Assembly (NCBI GenBank): GCA_039881145.1 | Contig: JAYKKI010000127.1 | Location: 682,001 to 746,000, forward strand | DNA length: 64,000 nucleotides | Reading direction: 5' to 3' | Source of the DNA: Druceiella hillmani | Taxonomy: Eukaryota > Arthropoda > Insecta > Lepidoptera > Hepialidae | Shown here: piece by piece, positions 27,701 to 39,950 of the stretch | Position numbering within the stretch: position 1 is the first letter of the stretch | How the letters are laid out: each line of letters starts with the position of its first letter | The notes under the pieces: generated by a model | Told to the model about the DNA's origin: nothing | Database searches by the model: none | What the model saw: only the letters and a program-made list of their open reading frames with translations | Position numbers and translations under genes: made by a program

Positions 27701-29329
27701 ATTATAACTATATTTAAAGTTCTTCTATCCATAATAGATCTGTGTACCTAGGGATAGTTTAAGTAGTGCAATATTCCAGAAACATAGTCATATATATTAG
27801 GACTAACACTGTGTTTAAATTAATTTTTTCCAAAGTTGAGATTTTATCTGTCACCATTTATTAACACATAGCGAATTATTATTATGTGAAGCGCCTATAA
27901 ATAAATCAGAATATTAATATTAAATTTTTTTTTTAATGTTTTTGAAATTGATGTCTAAAATTAAGAATAATAATCAAAACGATACATCGTAATAAGAGCA
28001 GAAGTTCAACTATTATAAAAAGACTATCCTGAAGTGTGTATTTAATATATAGTCTACACTGAAAATTTTGTATTACCAACATTTATTTGAAAATATACCA
28101 TGTCACAATGTTACACGGACAGTATTTTAAATATAACATAAGTATATTCGTCTAGAATGCAATCAAATCTAGAAAAAAACCAGCGTAAGCTGACACAATG
28201 TGACTATTTCACTATAACGCCTTATAAAATTAATTAAAAATATATATGATCTAGGTGTTTCCTATGTCAAAATTTCGATTATTTTCACGAAATATTTCAA
28301 ATGACTGACTTTTTTGCTACAAAAATTGACTGAATTTTAATTCGTTTTCACGATATAAATTTTACAATCAATGTGTGATATTTGTATTTATAACATCATT
28401 TATCGTGAAACTACCTTAATTTTATGTTTCGATATATTAATGGTACTGTGGGTATCACACAACGAGTTTTATAAATAGTCGTCAGTTGATCGAATATAAA
28501 TTTGTGAAAACCATATTTTAACTATCATTTCGTTTCATTTCGATTGTTTACAAATTTTCTCTTTTGAGGTGGAAGGGAGTATAGTCTAAAATATTTATTA
28601 AAATTAAATTCCCTCAATTTGGAAAAAAAACAGAAGAATAGCAAAAAAGTAATATAAGCTTAAAAATAATTTCCTATAATTTATTATTGTTAACACGTAC
28701 TAAGCAAGTATGAAAATTTTGAGACACAGTTGTTTGTACCTGTATGTTCTATTCTTATTTTTCAATTTAGTTGCTCAGTAAATATATTGCTTAGCATGTT
28801 TTGCACAGATATGAGAGTTTCTTCCTAAAAATACTTTGGTTATGTTATAAAATTTAATTGCGGAAAGTACCAAATATGATTGTGCGCCAAATAATCGTTT
28901 TTCCCTAAAAAAAAAAGAAAAATGTATACTCTACCTATAGAGTTTTTACAACGATATTCTACATAACTACCTAGAAAACAATTTCAGCCTCCATTACTTT
29001 TTAAGAAACCCTTCTAAATTATAGAATTTTAAAATATCGCAAGTTATTTCTAATATGGATCAAGGAAAAAAATATTAGGCGTAACTTTGAAGTTGATATG
29101 GTATTTCATTTAGAACCTAAGTGAGTCTCATCGCTGAACAAATTGTTGCTCGAAAAAGTGGTTGGAAATAGGATTTCCAGACTGCGCTTCATTGGAGTCA
29201 TTCGCTGCACCAATGTGTTTGAAATTATATTTAAACACGTAATTACCTTCATTCATGTACTTACCTTTTCAATAAAGCCAAGAACGTGAATATTATCATG
29301 ATTTTTAACTTTTTTTTTCAAGTCTCTAA
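27701..29329. other. AT-rich non-coding stretch
   Basis: No supported gene, repeat or RNA was seen. Confidence 0.5.
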
Positions 29330-30905
29330 CAGACAAAAGGACAGACGACCGGGCAGATGGATAAACAGCCTTATCGCAAACAATAGAGCCCTATTAAAAC
29401 CTTTTGCGTTTGAAACATTAAAAACAAGTACACGGTTACGCTAGTAAAGTTTACAGATAGTAAACTTTCTTAAATGGAATATTCTTTGTACGATAAATGT
29501 ATTATCACATACATATTATCCTCTCAGCAGCTATTAATGTTAGTTAATTATGTTGAAGTATATCTGTCACTTCAACCTAATTAGCCGCTGGCCTCGAAAG
29601 TGTTTGCCATCCCCGGTGGACGAGGGCCATTTTTTTGAAAAACCTTTGTTATAAATTTACGAATTACACAGAAAAGAGAACAGCCGCGCCTGCTCACTAG
29701 CGCTAAATGCCGGCAGGCGCCGGTGATTATATTAGTAAAAATGGGAATTGTTCCATGTATTAAAGTGGCAACATGTTTTCCATACAAAAACATGTTACAG
29801 CTGTCAAAGGAGAACTACGATAAATTAATACTAATTTGTGTTATACGGCCGTGAAAACCATTAGTTTATGAATTTATGTATTATAGAGAATTGTAAGGTT
29901 TCTCTAAAAGTAATATCTTAGGTTTATATTTAAATATAAATAATTTAGACATAATTGATTAACATTTAGATTGGAAGATCATTGTTAGAGGAATTTTATA
30001 AATAATATCATTTTTCTCGTTTTTTGGGATATATGCTTTATGAACACCAAAATAGTTTTTATTTTAATAGAATATTAATATAACAAGTGAGAATGATGAT
30101 TGAAATATTAATAGTTAATAATTTATTGCATTACTCTAATTTTGATATGCATCAGTTAACTGATAATTATTTTTCTTTTTCTACAACGCTAAAGCTAAGT
30201 CAGATGAAACCTTCTTAAGTAGTTCTTCGTCTACTACAAGTAGATATTTTAGACGCAAAAGCTCTCAAGCGCGTGATTTTCGATGAATTTATATTTCTGT
30301 CTATAAATTCGATCAAAGCAATGGATAATTGCTTTCTTCTTCTCGTTTCTTCAAATTTAAAAAAGTTATTTTCTTAAATGAATCTCCTCATTATATTTGA
30401 GAATGTATACAAGTTACCTTGTTCAGCACGTTTAGGTACATTTTATGAACATTAATGAGTCTAAATTTGTTATATATTTAAAGATTTATGTCCAATCCGC
30501 CTTAAGTTATTTTTGTATATTATTGGTAAATTTTACGTAATAATTCTTTTTCAAAAGTTGTCAGTTTTGTTTATGTGTGTTTTATTATTTCCATAAGTAA
30601 GTTTTTTATAAATTATTATTAAATATTTTTCGGTAAATATTAATTTCAAAATAATTTTCTGTATTGACGTGAGAAAATAACTCCAAATAAAATTAAATCA
30701 AAAGCAACGAGTCATTTAGTACATTTTATTAAATTTTATCAACTTCTTTAATTATAACATTTTGCGATGCAAAATTTTAATCTATTTAAAAATATTTGCA
30801 CTAATAATTTTGTTTCAAAAATAAGACTTATTTTATTTAATAAATATTATATGATATAATCTAATCCATTATTTGTGCATGCAAATAAATAAAATAGTGA
30901 ATCAA
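29330..30905. repeat. Long dispersed repeat, copy 1, with GC-rich core
   Basis: This aligns discontinuously with 36,740-38,440 in the same orientation. The best-conserved part is 29,560-29,790 versus 37,440-37,660: a GCCTCG/GTCTCG block, GGACGAGGG, TTGTTATAAATTT, a C/G-rich block, then GAATTGTTCCATGTATTAA. The distal match is TGTGCATG.AAATAAATAAAA at 30,875 and 38,410. The core also occurs inverted at 53.57-53.80 kb. The 70-codon minus-strand frame at 29,581-29,793 is not intact in the other copies, so it is unlikely to be a gene. Element class is unknown. Confidence 0.65.
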
Positions 30906-31829
30906 AATGCCTTTTCAATTTAATTCATAACGAAAACCTCCAAATATGTATTGATTTCGTCAACTATCAACAACGCAAGCTAATTTCCAACCCATAAGGG
31001 TCTTATTAGTTTAAACAAGGTATTTGTTTTGATAAGATCTGGGTTCATTCTGTTATTTTTATTTCCAGCAATCCCCTAATGTTCTAAATCATTTCATAAT
31101 ATTGCATCAACAAATACCAAGTCACGACATTTTTTTCACTGACTTGCTTTAAATTACATTTTTTTAAAAATAACGGTTTAATTGATCGTCGACATTTTCG
31201 TAAAACTTAAGCACTTGTCCGGGCAGATTATGAATATTTCTTTTTAATTAAAAGATATTAATAATAATTTTACCTGTCAAAGTCTATAAATTATAAATGG
31301 TACAAAGGTAAGGGTTGAATAAAACAGCCATCTTACTTCTGCTTAAAGAACCTGCTGGAGGGGTTTGGCAGTAGTAACACCTCGTACTTTAGATTAGCTG
31401 CTTCAAAAATTAGAATAGCTCTGAAGTTGTTCAACCTCTTGTAGGAGCGGAACATCAGCAAAAAGACAAACATAAGTACAACTATTATTTTCAATTTCCA
31501 CAATATATTGGATGAAAACTAATTGATAATTTACAACCAATATGTCAAAAATACATATAAAATTGTGACATCTTACACCATCAAGAATTAATACAACATC
31601 ACAATGAGAAATTTAAATGTATCCCAAATTAGGCTACAGCTTTGAAATTCGGTGCTATAACCAAACTTCAAGTTTATCAAACCTATGGTCGATAGCAAAG
31701 ACGCAAAAGAATTAAATATTAAGTAATAAATTCTTTACTTGACTAAATGAAATTATTTCATTTATTTTATCCTGGTATCATCAGATGACAGTGTACACTG
31801 ATGATTCTTCAGACTCAAACTGTGACAGA
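30906..31829. other. AT-rich non-coding stretch
   Basis: Near 31,320-31,460 the composition becomes more coding-like on the plus strand, possibly more of the decayed LINE that follows, but no motif was recognised. Confidence 0.4.
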
Positions 31830-32245
31830 TGATGAGCTGGCATCTATTATTCCGACCCCGATAGCAGCAGTTCAAGTCATAAATTTCCTGTTGGATCATA
31901 GTTTCCAATTGTAGAGTGGAGAACGGAAAAACATGCATTTTACAATGGATTCCATCCCACTTGCACATCAAAGGAAACTAGCAGACTGAGGAAACGAAAG
32001 CTAGAACTATAGATCCCACGCCATCATCCACTACACTTTTCCAACAGCTCAACTAAACTGCACACGAGAGATAACCTTCACAATCCCAAGACTGAGAACT
32101 GGGCACCTGATGCCAAACGGAAGAAGAAATGCCTATCTCAGCATGCCTACCATGCCCAAATACGCAACTGGACCCTCAGCATCTACTTTCCTGTCTAGCA
32201 ATTGCATCAGCTCTCTTCGAAATCGACGTCAACTGAACTGAAAAC
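31830..32245 (+). pseudogene. LINE fragment: RNase H domain and C-terminal zinc knuckle
   Basis: Plus-strand pieces in shifting frames match the 3' part of an arthropod non-LTR retrotransposon with RNase H. ILQWIPSH (31,937-31,960) then HIKGN fits the ILQWIPSHVxIxGNExAD signature. PRLRTGHL (32,086-32,109) fits the conserved RLRxGH block after RNase H. CLPCPNTQLDPQHLLSC (from 32,144, one frame over) fits the C-x2-CP...HLLxC knuckle. Several stops and at least one frameshift make it non-functional. It ends close to an oppositely oriented reverse-transcriptase piece, so the two are separate insertions or a rearranged pair. The clade is uncertain (I-like). Confidence 0.65.
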
Positions 32246-32985
32246 ATTTCATACTCGGACAAGGCTAATGAAGTGGCCTGAGCTGTGCTCCACACCTTTG
32301 GCTCCATTTGAAAGACTGCATTTTTTTCAAATATACTATGGATCAAAGGATTAAACAACCTTATAATACACCTACTAGCATAGCAATCGTGAGGATAACG
32401 CTTGATAAATCATAGCATTCCGTAAGCGTTCTGACAGGTTTCAATGATATATATGATAGTAAAGTACTAGAATCTTATCCATAATAACATCAAGATCCAA
32501 GGCTTTCGGGTGCTGTTCCATTTAACTTGCAATTCCGCATTAAGAGTACATGTTGACAGGGATACATTATCATTGCCTATTAGCTCACATAAATTTCAAA
32601 CGTTGCTTAGAATCCATTAAAAAACTGAGTCGATATCACTTTGAAATGTTCATAAAAAGATTGCTTTTCCAAGCTCAAGAATAGTTTCAAGTAATCGAAA
32701 AATAGAAGGTAGTGTTAAGAAATGAGGACAAATCTTTAATCAATATGGGAAAAAAAGAGGGCCTAAATGACTACCATGATTTACTCCAGATTGAGTAATT
32801 TTCAAAGTGAATATCTTACTTTCGAACCCGAAAATAACTGGCGAACAATAATATAGGAGTGGAAGACATACCAGCCCATAAATTTTATTTACATGCATTA
32901 AATAATGCACGGTGACACGGTCATCCAAATTCCTAAGGCGAGCGGTCCAAAATGGATAATTCGGAAATAAAGCATTATATTGTAT
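32246..32985 (-). pseudogene. Jockey-like LINE reverse-transcriptase fragment
   Basis: The minus strand carries the palm region of a non-LTR reverse transcriptase. It starts with a degraded DDRVTVHYLMHVNKIYGL (family: FDRVNHxxLLxKLxxYG), then QSGVNHGSHLGPLFF (family: SGVPQGSHLGPLLF) at about 32,755-32,800, with PILIKDLSSF one frame over (family: LFINDL). Further on come FQSDIDSV (32,624-32,646), NDNVSLSTCTLNAELQV, and FNPLIHSIFE (family: LVRSILEY) near 32,330. The FADD-type catalytic box expected between INDL and QSDID is not recognisable. Stops and frameshifts are numerous. The domain order is correct, so this is one decayed copy rather than a scramble. Confidence 0.75.
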
Positions 32986-33314
32986 TAAAATAATTGTAAG
33001 TAATAAAAAAGTAATATTTACCTAATTTATTATATTGCACAAAATATGTATAAATAATTTAATTACAAATGACAAGAAAAAGACAATTTAAGTTAATGCG
33101 AAAAATAATATATTTCATTGTCTACGTGATTTAATCTTAAACACAATTTCTTGCAACATTTGACCTTAAATGAACTGGCAGTGATAACTAATATCTTTCA
33201 AGAAAAGTTACATAAAAAAACAAAAATATTTAAAAAAAAGGCATTAAAATTAGGGAAATGCTCTGATTTTTTAGACGCAATTATATAACTACATTCAGAT
33301 AATATTACAAAAAT
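32986..33314. other. AT-rich non-coding stretch
   Basis: No supported feature was seen. Confidence 0.5.
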
Positions 33315-34965
33315 TATCACAAGATTTTTTAAATTACTAACAAACTTGATACCTGACAAATAGGAAAAAAACATTTTTATTTTGGAGAAGATTCGGTAGG
33401 CTGTAAACTAAGGGATCTGGCTGTAACATGAGTCTATTTACTAAATCGGTAGTAGTAATTTCCCGATTTTTCTAGCTCTCCTATATTTTCAGCATGGTCT
33501 CGTCTCAATTTCTCAAAATTTTTAGTATTTGCTTCGGCAGGCTCTTAAAATAATTCCTCGATAGACATTGTACTATTGATATTTTTGTACCAAATGTCGC
33601 GCGGTTCCAAACCAAATTTACTACCTGGCTCTACATTAAAATTTTATCCCGAAGATTATATTTGAAAAATTGTAAATTAACAGTCAATTAAATCTTTTTT
33701 TAAGCCTATGATTATGGCTGAAACATCTGAATTCGACTAAAATTTTCTCGCGGTATTTCCTTCGTTAGATGGAACTACAATTAAACTTATTCGAGACGTA
33801 AACTGATTTTGAACGTATAATTTCGTACCAGCTAAATTTTTTTTATTATCGTTTGACCTAACCTACTAAGTTTTAAAATATATTCTTTAAGAAAGGTGAA
33901 GCAATAGTAGATTATATTTCTCTAAACACACTACAATTCACAAAAACACATTACGTAGTCATTTGCAAAGAGTGATGAATGTTAAAAACGCGTTCCTCTA
34001 ATGTGGATATTGTCAGACACAAGGAAATAATATTTTCTTTAAAATAAGATTATGTCTTATTAGATACAGTAGAACTTTTCTTTACAAGTTGATAGAAGAG
34101 GGGAGAACATTTTTCCACAATATGTTACGTTCCCTATTTCAATTTGTTTCTAATTACAAAGGAATGTAAGAAATGACAAATAAACTACTATCATCATCTA
34201 AACTAGAATTCATGAAAATCTGTATTATTCGCGTTGATTAGTATTATCATCAAAAGCCTATTTCCTAATTAAAGTCAAATTAACTGACTCAATTGGAATA
34301 AATACTATTTAAAATAAATTTTTCTGACTTTATATTCCGTGAACCGTGTGATCTAACATAGTATTCAACTCGATCTCAGCTTTTGATTCCACCACTATTA
34401 TATTGCTATGTCATAACTTTTTTGTGAGCTTTTAAAATACTTTAATACGATGCTAAAACTTTACTAGAAGTCTTACTATCAACAAATATTGATATTTCAT
34501 TAGCTCAATCTCTACAAAAGTGATGAAAACTTCATCCACACTAATATTTGTTGATGTTGAACTGTTAAGTAATGCATTACCTGCTGAATCTTCAACCTGA
34601 GATAATTCTGTTAACCATGTACGTTTCGATGTTTTGCTAAAGGCGCTAAAATCCTTCCTTGATCAGAGGAAGACGTATTAGATTGAGCTAAATCACATTC
34701 AGATTTACTTCTCATCATTTGTTGCTAATTCAATACACTCAATAGCACTAAACCAGTCAGCATACAATTTAAATATTTTTGATCCATTATAGATCACAAA
34801 TTTGTAGTATTTTTCGACAATTTTGTGTAAATTAAACACACTTTTATCCAAAGGTTTCACATCTATATTTTCTACATTTTCTATTAAGTTTTCTAACATC
34901 ATTGATAAAATACGTTCTGTTTATCTTTAGTATATCCTTTTTTCAAACAACATAACACAAAGAAA
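33315..34965 (-). pseudogene. Decayed coding region of unknown family
   Basis: Several minus-strand stretches, read in order with stops and frameshifts between them, look like protein-coding relics. A 65-codon open piece (34,705-34,902) includes SVFNLHKIVEKYYKFVIYNG and KLYADWFSAIECIEL. After frameshifts come WLTELSQVEDSAGNALLNSS and ISVDEVFITFVEIEL (about 34,450-34,620). A run of about 170 codons with few stops follows (33,839-33,315): YVQNQFTSRISLIVVPSNEG, VEPGSKFGLEPRDIWYKN and TKNFEKLRRDHAENIGELEK. Amino-acid composition is unlike AT-driven noise. I recognise no family. It could be a transposon gag/ORF1, an old host paralogue or an integrated foreign gene. Whether the pieces belong to one gene is inference. 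Confidence 0.4.
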
Positions 34966-35749
34966 TTTGTCCTATTAAAGGTGCACTTCAGTGAATTAAC
35001 TCAAAGGAAATACATACAGTTTCATTAACCTTGTAAAAATCTCGTACAGCTATGAAAAACCTATGCTACTAGTTAACATAAAGAGCCATAGCACTCACAG
35101 ACTATGTCAGGCTATATTTGCTCATATATTTTACGTTAGACTACACTTATAGTAATATGCAAAAATATTAAAAATTGTGGGACCAAAAGAAATCAAAATT
35201 ATGCATTTTTATTTTAAATTATAATTAAACTCCGTAATATTAAATTTTAAAAATACTACAGAATTTATAATAATTAAAATATATTAAATTTTACAATACG
35301 TACCTTAGTCTGGGATTTCTATATCATAAACACACAAATACCGCGATATTAAACTGCAAAGATGAGTCGCTGATAGGCGCGCAATAAAAGGTTGAAGACA
35401 CCTCGCGATACGCATGTTTCAGAGGTGAAAAACAAATTATTAGCTGGAGTTTTTGTATGTTTTCGGATAGTTTGTTTATCGTACTTGTTTCGTGAAGTAG
35501 TTAAAAATCACAATTCAATGCACTGATTTTTCGATTTATGATCTATGGAAAGAACCACCTTGGGGAGCAAAAATATTACAAACAATTTTTTTACATCAAT
35601 TTGTGTTTAATATTTTACCCGGTTTGTGCTATAACTGAATTGAGATTAAATAGTCTAAAATTTATATGTAGATAAATTCTGAGACACGAGACACCATAAT
35701 CAATTGTATTATTATATTTATTCCAACTTAAAACTGATTAAAATAACAT
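34966..35749. other. AT-rich non-coding stretch
   Basis: No gene or repeat recognised. A slightly GC-richer patch lies near 35,340-35,430. Confidence 0.5.
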
Positions 35750-36240
35750 TACTCAATTCTCTAATTTAATATCTAATCGCAAACATTATAATTTTGTTTT
35801 TCATCGTATCATATTTCTCGGTATCTTCTCGGTGAGCAACAAGCGCTCGATTCTAATTTAAAATATTTCGAAGACTTAGAGTGAAAAATACTGATGGAAT
35901 GAATGGGAAGGTATCTTTTGAAAATGATGCACAATTTCCTGAGATGAGTGTCCCATATGAGTGAGAATATATATACAAATTAGTTTTTTTATGAAACAAA
36001 AGAAATTATAAAAATTAACTTTTTTTCATTATTGTAAAACGTATAAAAAATTGTTTTAATTTAACTCCAACAGACATCTGTAACAGTTTTTGAAGGACAC
36101 AGATTTGTTGACACTTTAATTTCCAATAATTCTTTAGTATGCCGTTTAACGATATGACAATATAGATTTAGGCAGCCCATGCTCAAGTTTTACCATTGTT
36201 TATAAATTTTCATAGAATAAATAGTTTTTAGATAAAATTG
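35750..36240. repeat. Dispersed repeat (pair of 25.89-26.28 kb)
   Basis: Same-orientation diverged copy of 25,890-26,280, sharing TTCTCGG, GCGCTCGATTCTAATTT and TGAAAATGAT followed by ATTTCCTG. Confidence 0.55.
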
Positions 36241-36282
36241 TTGTTCTGGACACCCAGCATCGCACTGTATCAATAAAGTGAC

Positions 36283-36558
36283 GTGGTGACAACGTTGTTT
36301 GGCTATGGATGTAGAGCAAGACGAGTTTTAGTTCTCAGAAATAAAAATTTATTTTATGGGTTACTTATTTCTTTCACAACTTTTTATACGATGATAAAAC
36401 GACTGAATGCAACTAGTATTCGAAACATTTTTAAAATAGGAAATTTTTTATTAATAAATAAATTATTTCTCAAAATTATTTATGAAATTGTTATAATATT
36501 TTCGTCTTATACCTTTCTCATATTTTTTGGAGGAAAACGAAAAAAATTCTTGTCATAG
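36283..36558 (+). CDS. Doubtful 91-codon hydrophobic frame
   Basis: Open from ATG to stop, rich in Ile, Leu, Phe and Lys, with hydrophobic stretches (FLLINKLFLKIIYEIVIIF) that could span a membrane. The composition is what AT-rich random sequence gives, and no motif, splice context or conserved copy supports a gene. It was kept because it is among the longer frames in the window. Confidence 0.1.
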   Translation: MVTTLFGYGCRARRVLVLRNKNLFYGLLISFTTFYTMIKRLNATSIRNIFKIGNFLLINKLFLKIIYEIVIIFSSYTFLIFFGGKRKKFLS

Positions 36559-36569
36559 CATCAGACCGA

Positions 36570-36690
36570 CACTGGTATCCATATATGCATGCATAGATAT
36601 ATGCGTGCATGCGTATATGAGCCAGTTTCTACGTACATACGTATGTTCATTCATCCGTATTTGCGTATGTGCGTGAGGGTGAGTGTGGGA
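36570..36690. repeat. Degenerate ATGC/GTAT/GTGA microsatellite
   Basis: TATGCATGCATA, GTGCATGCGTATA, TACGTACATACGTATG and a GTGAGGGTGAGTGTG tail. It contains short self-complementary blocks. Confidence 0.8.
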
Positions 36691-36739
36691 AAATAGAACG
36701 ATCAAAAGTTAATAAGATATCGAAATACAGCTGCAAAAT

Positions 36740-38440
36740 GACACTATAATTTCTTAAGTAGTTCGACAGACTTGGGGATTGAATAACAGCTTATATCGCA
36801 CAAATAGGAATTGACAAACCTCTTAGATCCCATTAGCAGAATATTTTTTTCATCTTATAACTATGATAATATATGATTACTAAGCGGTCGCAACTAGAAA
36901 ACTGTAAATTTGCAACAATTGAATACGAGCACATTTTCATACTGTTACGGGAGATATTCATTTTATTATTAACTATTACAACAATTTGTTATGGATCTTA
37001 AATAGGTATCTCAATATCGCGAAATTTTCTTTTCGTTGTTTTATTATTAATGGAACATCGAACCTTTTACATCACTTATTCCTGTCCATTTTTTACGATT
37101 CTTTTTCATGTGCAATACTCCAAATTTCCAAGTTTTTAAATGTAAAAGGTTCATGGAAATTATTCTAAAAGACACTCCTCAGAGATGCTAATCAATAAGT
37201 ACACTAACAGTAAGTGCAAGAGGAAGGCAATATGACTATTTGAAAGAAATAACTTAACTTTAATAAATACAAACTTAACGGGAACAACAATTAATTTAAA
37301 TATTGTTTATTAACAGTAAAATAGTGGAGAATGTGATGCTTCAGCTCTTAAAATGATCACATAATTGCTCTAATTAGAATGAATAGCTTATTTAAATATA
37401 AAATCCTGGACACATCAAAACGTATTACCATAATATCCACACTAGGAACACTTCAGCTTAATTAACTTCTGGTCTCGGGAGCGGTTGCTTTCCCCAAGCG
37501 GCGGACGAGGGATACTTTTTGAATAATAATTGTTATAAATTTGCAAATTGTACGGAAAAAGGACAACCGTGCCGTCCCGCAGGAGTGAATGCCGACCAGG
37601 TACCGACCAGTATATTAGTGAAATTGGAAATTGTTCCATGTATTAAGATGGCAACATTCTGTCCTGATTTCCGTACAAAGGTTTACTAAAGTTGTTACGG
37701 GAAAGTTAAAATGAATTCATAATTTATATTGTACGGGCAAGTATATCGTTAGATATTTTATAAATGTATCTTCGCAATCGTTTTCTTATCGCTAATAAAG
37801 ATTTGCAAGAGTACAATTGTACTATTTGTCCATACATGTTACTCTTAAGAATAATGTTTTAAAATGTCAAAGAATGTAACTTTAACATTACGATTAAAAT
37901 GTAGGTATAATTTCTTTATATTTCCATTAAAAAAATATAGAAATGTTATAAATTATATAATTTTTGTGTCCATGAAAATTCTGCTTTACAACTACAAATA
38001 TATCTATTTATGTAATCTAGTAAGAATTTAAATCGAATATAATTAGTTAGATAATTTAATTCAATAATGCACTTTTAAGACCCAGACATTACCAGATAAT
38101 TCAATTCTTCGTCGTCTTAAACGCTACAGCCCGTTTAGACCAAGATCGTCTTAATTAGTCATATAGTTCTATGAAGTGCAAGGGCTCTCAATCAAGCATT
38201 TCTTGACTACTTTAGATTTATGTTTGTAAAGTCGATCATAACGGAGGGAAAAGGTGAAAGTAAAACAAGAAAATTAGTCTATGACTTAGCACTATTTTTT
38301 TTAGGTTTTATTTTTATACTTACGCACGATTCAATAATTGTGCATTTTTTTTTAAATTAAGAACTTTGCCCGTAAATATGAACTGGTGATAAAATATTAT
38401 TTCATATTATGTGCATGTAAATAAATAAAACAGAAAGAGA
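36740..38440. repeat. Long dispersed repeat, copy 2, with GC-rich core
   Basis: Diverged copy of 29,330-30,905 in the same orientation. The core at 37,440-37,660 keeps GTCTCGGGAGCGG, GGCGGACGAGGG, TTGTTATAAATTTGC, CCGTGCCGTCCCGC and GAAATTGTTCCATG. A (TA)n tract follows directly at its right end, as often happens at transposon insertion points. The short minus-strand frame at 37,442-37,639 is not maintained in the sister copy. Confidence 0.6.
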
Positions 38441-38457
38441 ATGTCGTACCTAGTTAT

Positions 38458-38490
<33 letters not shown>

Positions 38491-38495
38491 TTATT

Positions 38496-38544
<49 letters not shown>

Positions 38545-38560
38545 CTATATATATATATTC
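38458..38560. repeat. (TA)n microsatellite with TATG/TTTA interruptions
   Basis: Three blocks of pure TA separated by TATG and TTTATTTA. Confidence 0.95.
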
Positions 38561-39921
38561 CAATTATATGAGAATTTAAATACACATTCCTTAAGTATAC
38601 TCTACGTACAATTTTCAACAGTTTAAGTTATTTAATTACCAAATATCATTGATGCAAAGAAGACATCCGCATTATTGAATAATCCATTATTTCTAGTAGT
38701 TTTAATTGTATTCAGTCAGGCAGGTCCTAATCATTGACATATACATAATGTCATATAATTAGCACAAAACCGTCTTTTCAGGATTCCGTAGCCAAGTTGC
38801 AAAACGGAAACTTTATTATTTCGTCCTGTCTCTTTTTCCGTCTTCATCCATCCATCTATCCATATATCGTAGCAATTTTAAGCGGAGATTTTTGGCATTA
38901 TATAGATGAAATTTGGATGGCAAGTCTCTTCTATGAACGGTTGTACAATTAAATAGTGGAATTATGAAAAAAATAAGATTGTGGATGTCATTTCATACAT
39001 GTAACTGAGGTATGAAAAAAATTCTAATGCACATAGGGGTATGGATTATCGTTAGATAGGTATTAAAAATGATAATAAGTTTCCAAAATAACTTTTGAAT
39101 TTAAGTAAATAGTTGGTGGGATATTCGCTTCTAAATTCTTATAAAGTTTGAATTAACCGATCTAACTTTTCAATTAATATGTGCTAACTTGTAAAAAAAA
39201 TTAAGGTATTATTAAAATAAATTTTAAAAGAAAATTGGTCTTAATATGATATTCTGTGTAGTTTTCACATATGGGATATTTTCGGTCCAAAGCGCAGAAA
39301 TCATTTTGTTGTTCACAGCGTTTGTAATTTTGTTATTCAACTGTTTGGTGCTACAGAACATTGTGAGCGCAAGTCCTACTCGCACTTCGTTGTTTTTTTT
39401 TACCGAACTGACTGAACATTTGTTTTAAGAGATTGCCATTTTTATATTTTGTTAACAGGTGAATATTCATAAATTAAAACTTAAGTAAATAAATTTTCTT
39501 CGCTATTTTACATATATTTTATATTTTTATAATGAATTCTAATATTACATTTAACTGAAACAGTTTAAAAACATGAATGATACAAAACATTAAAACTTAT
39601 GTATTTATTTCAATTTCCCCGAACCTCAACACCAATGATTAAAAAAATTGTGTCTGGTTTTAACGGATCTGGCCAATTTAACTTATATTATTTGTCGCTG
39701 AAATCATTACAATCATCTATAACAATAAGTTTAATTTTGCAAAAATACAGCGGTGAAAATGATCATAAATCATAAGAAAGAGGGGGTAGATAAATAATAA
39801 AGCGAAGCTAATACTTTGCATATTTGCTAACATGTAATTTCTTATTTTAAATTTTTAACCCAGCAATAAAAGAAATGTTAACTGGTAGTCAAAAACGAGT
39901 GAATTCAGAAGTCAGAACAAA
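38561..39921. other. Non-coding stretch
   Basis: Near 38,815-38,945 lies a CGGAAACTTTATTATTTCG...TCCATCCATC block of Helitron-like flavour. The 60-codon frame at 39,246-39,428 is hydrophobic and unsupported. Confidence 0.45.
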
Positions 39922-39950
39922 AAGAAAGAAGATTGATTATCTTCTTTCTT
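39922..39950. repeat. 12-bp perfect palindrome with 5-nt loop
   Basis: Arms 39,922-39,933 (AAGAAAGAAGAT) and 39,939-39,950 are perfect inverted copies. Confidence 0.9.

Noticed and set aside
31800..31812. ACTGATGATTC and other CTGATGA strings (10.6, 15.2 and 22.3 kb) as further hammerhead cores
   Set aside because: None is followed at proper spacing by a stem and a GAAA box.
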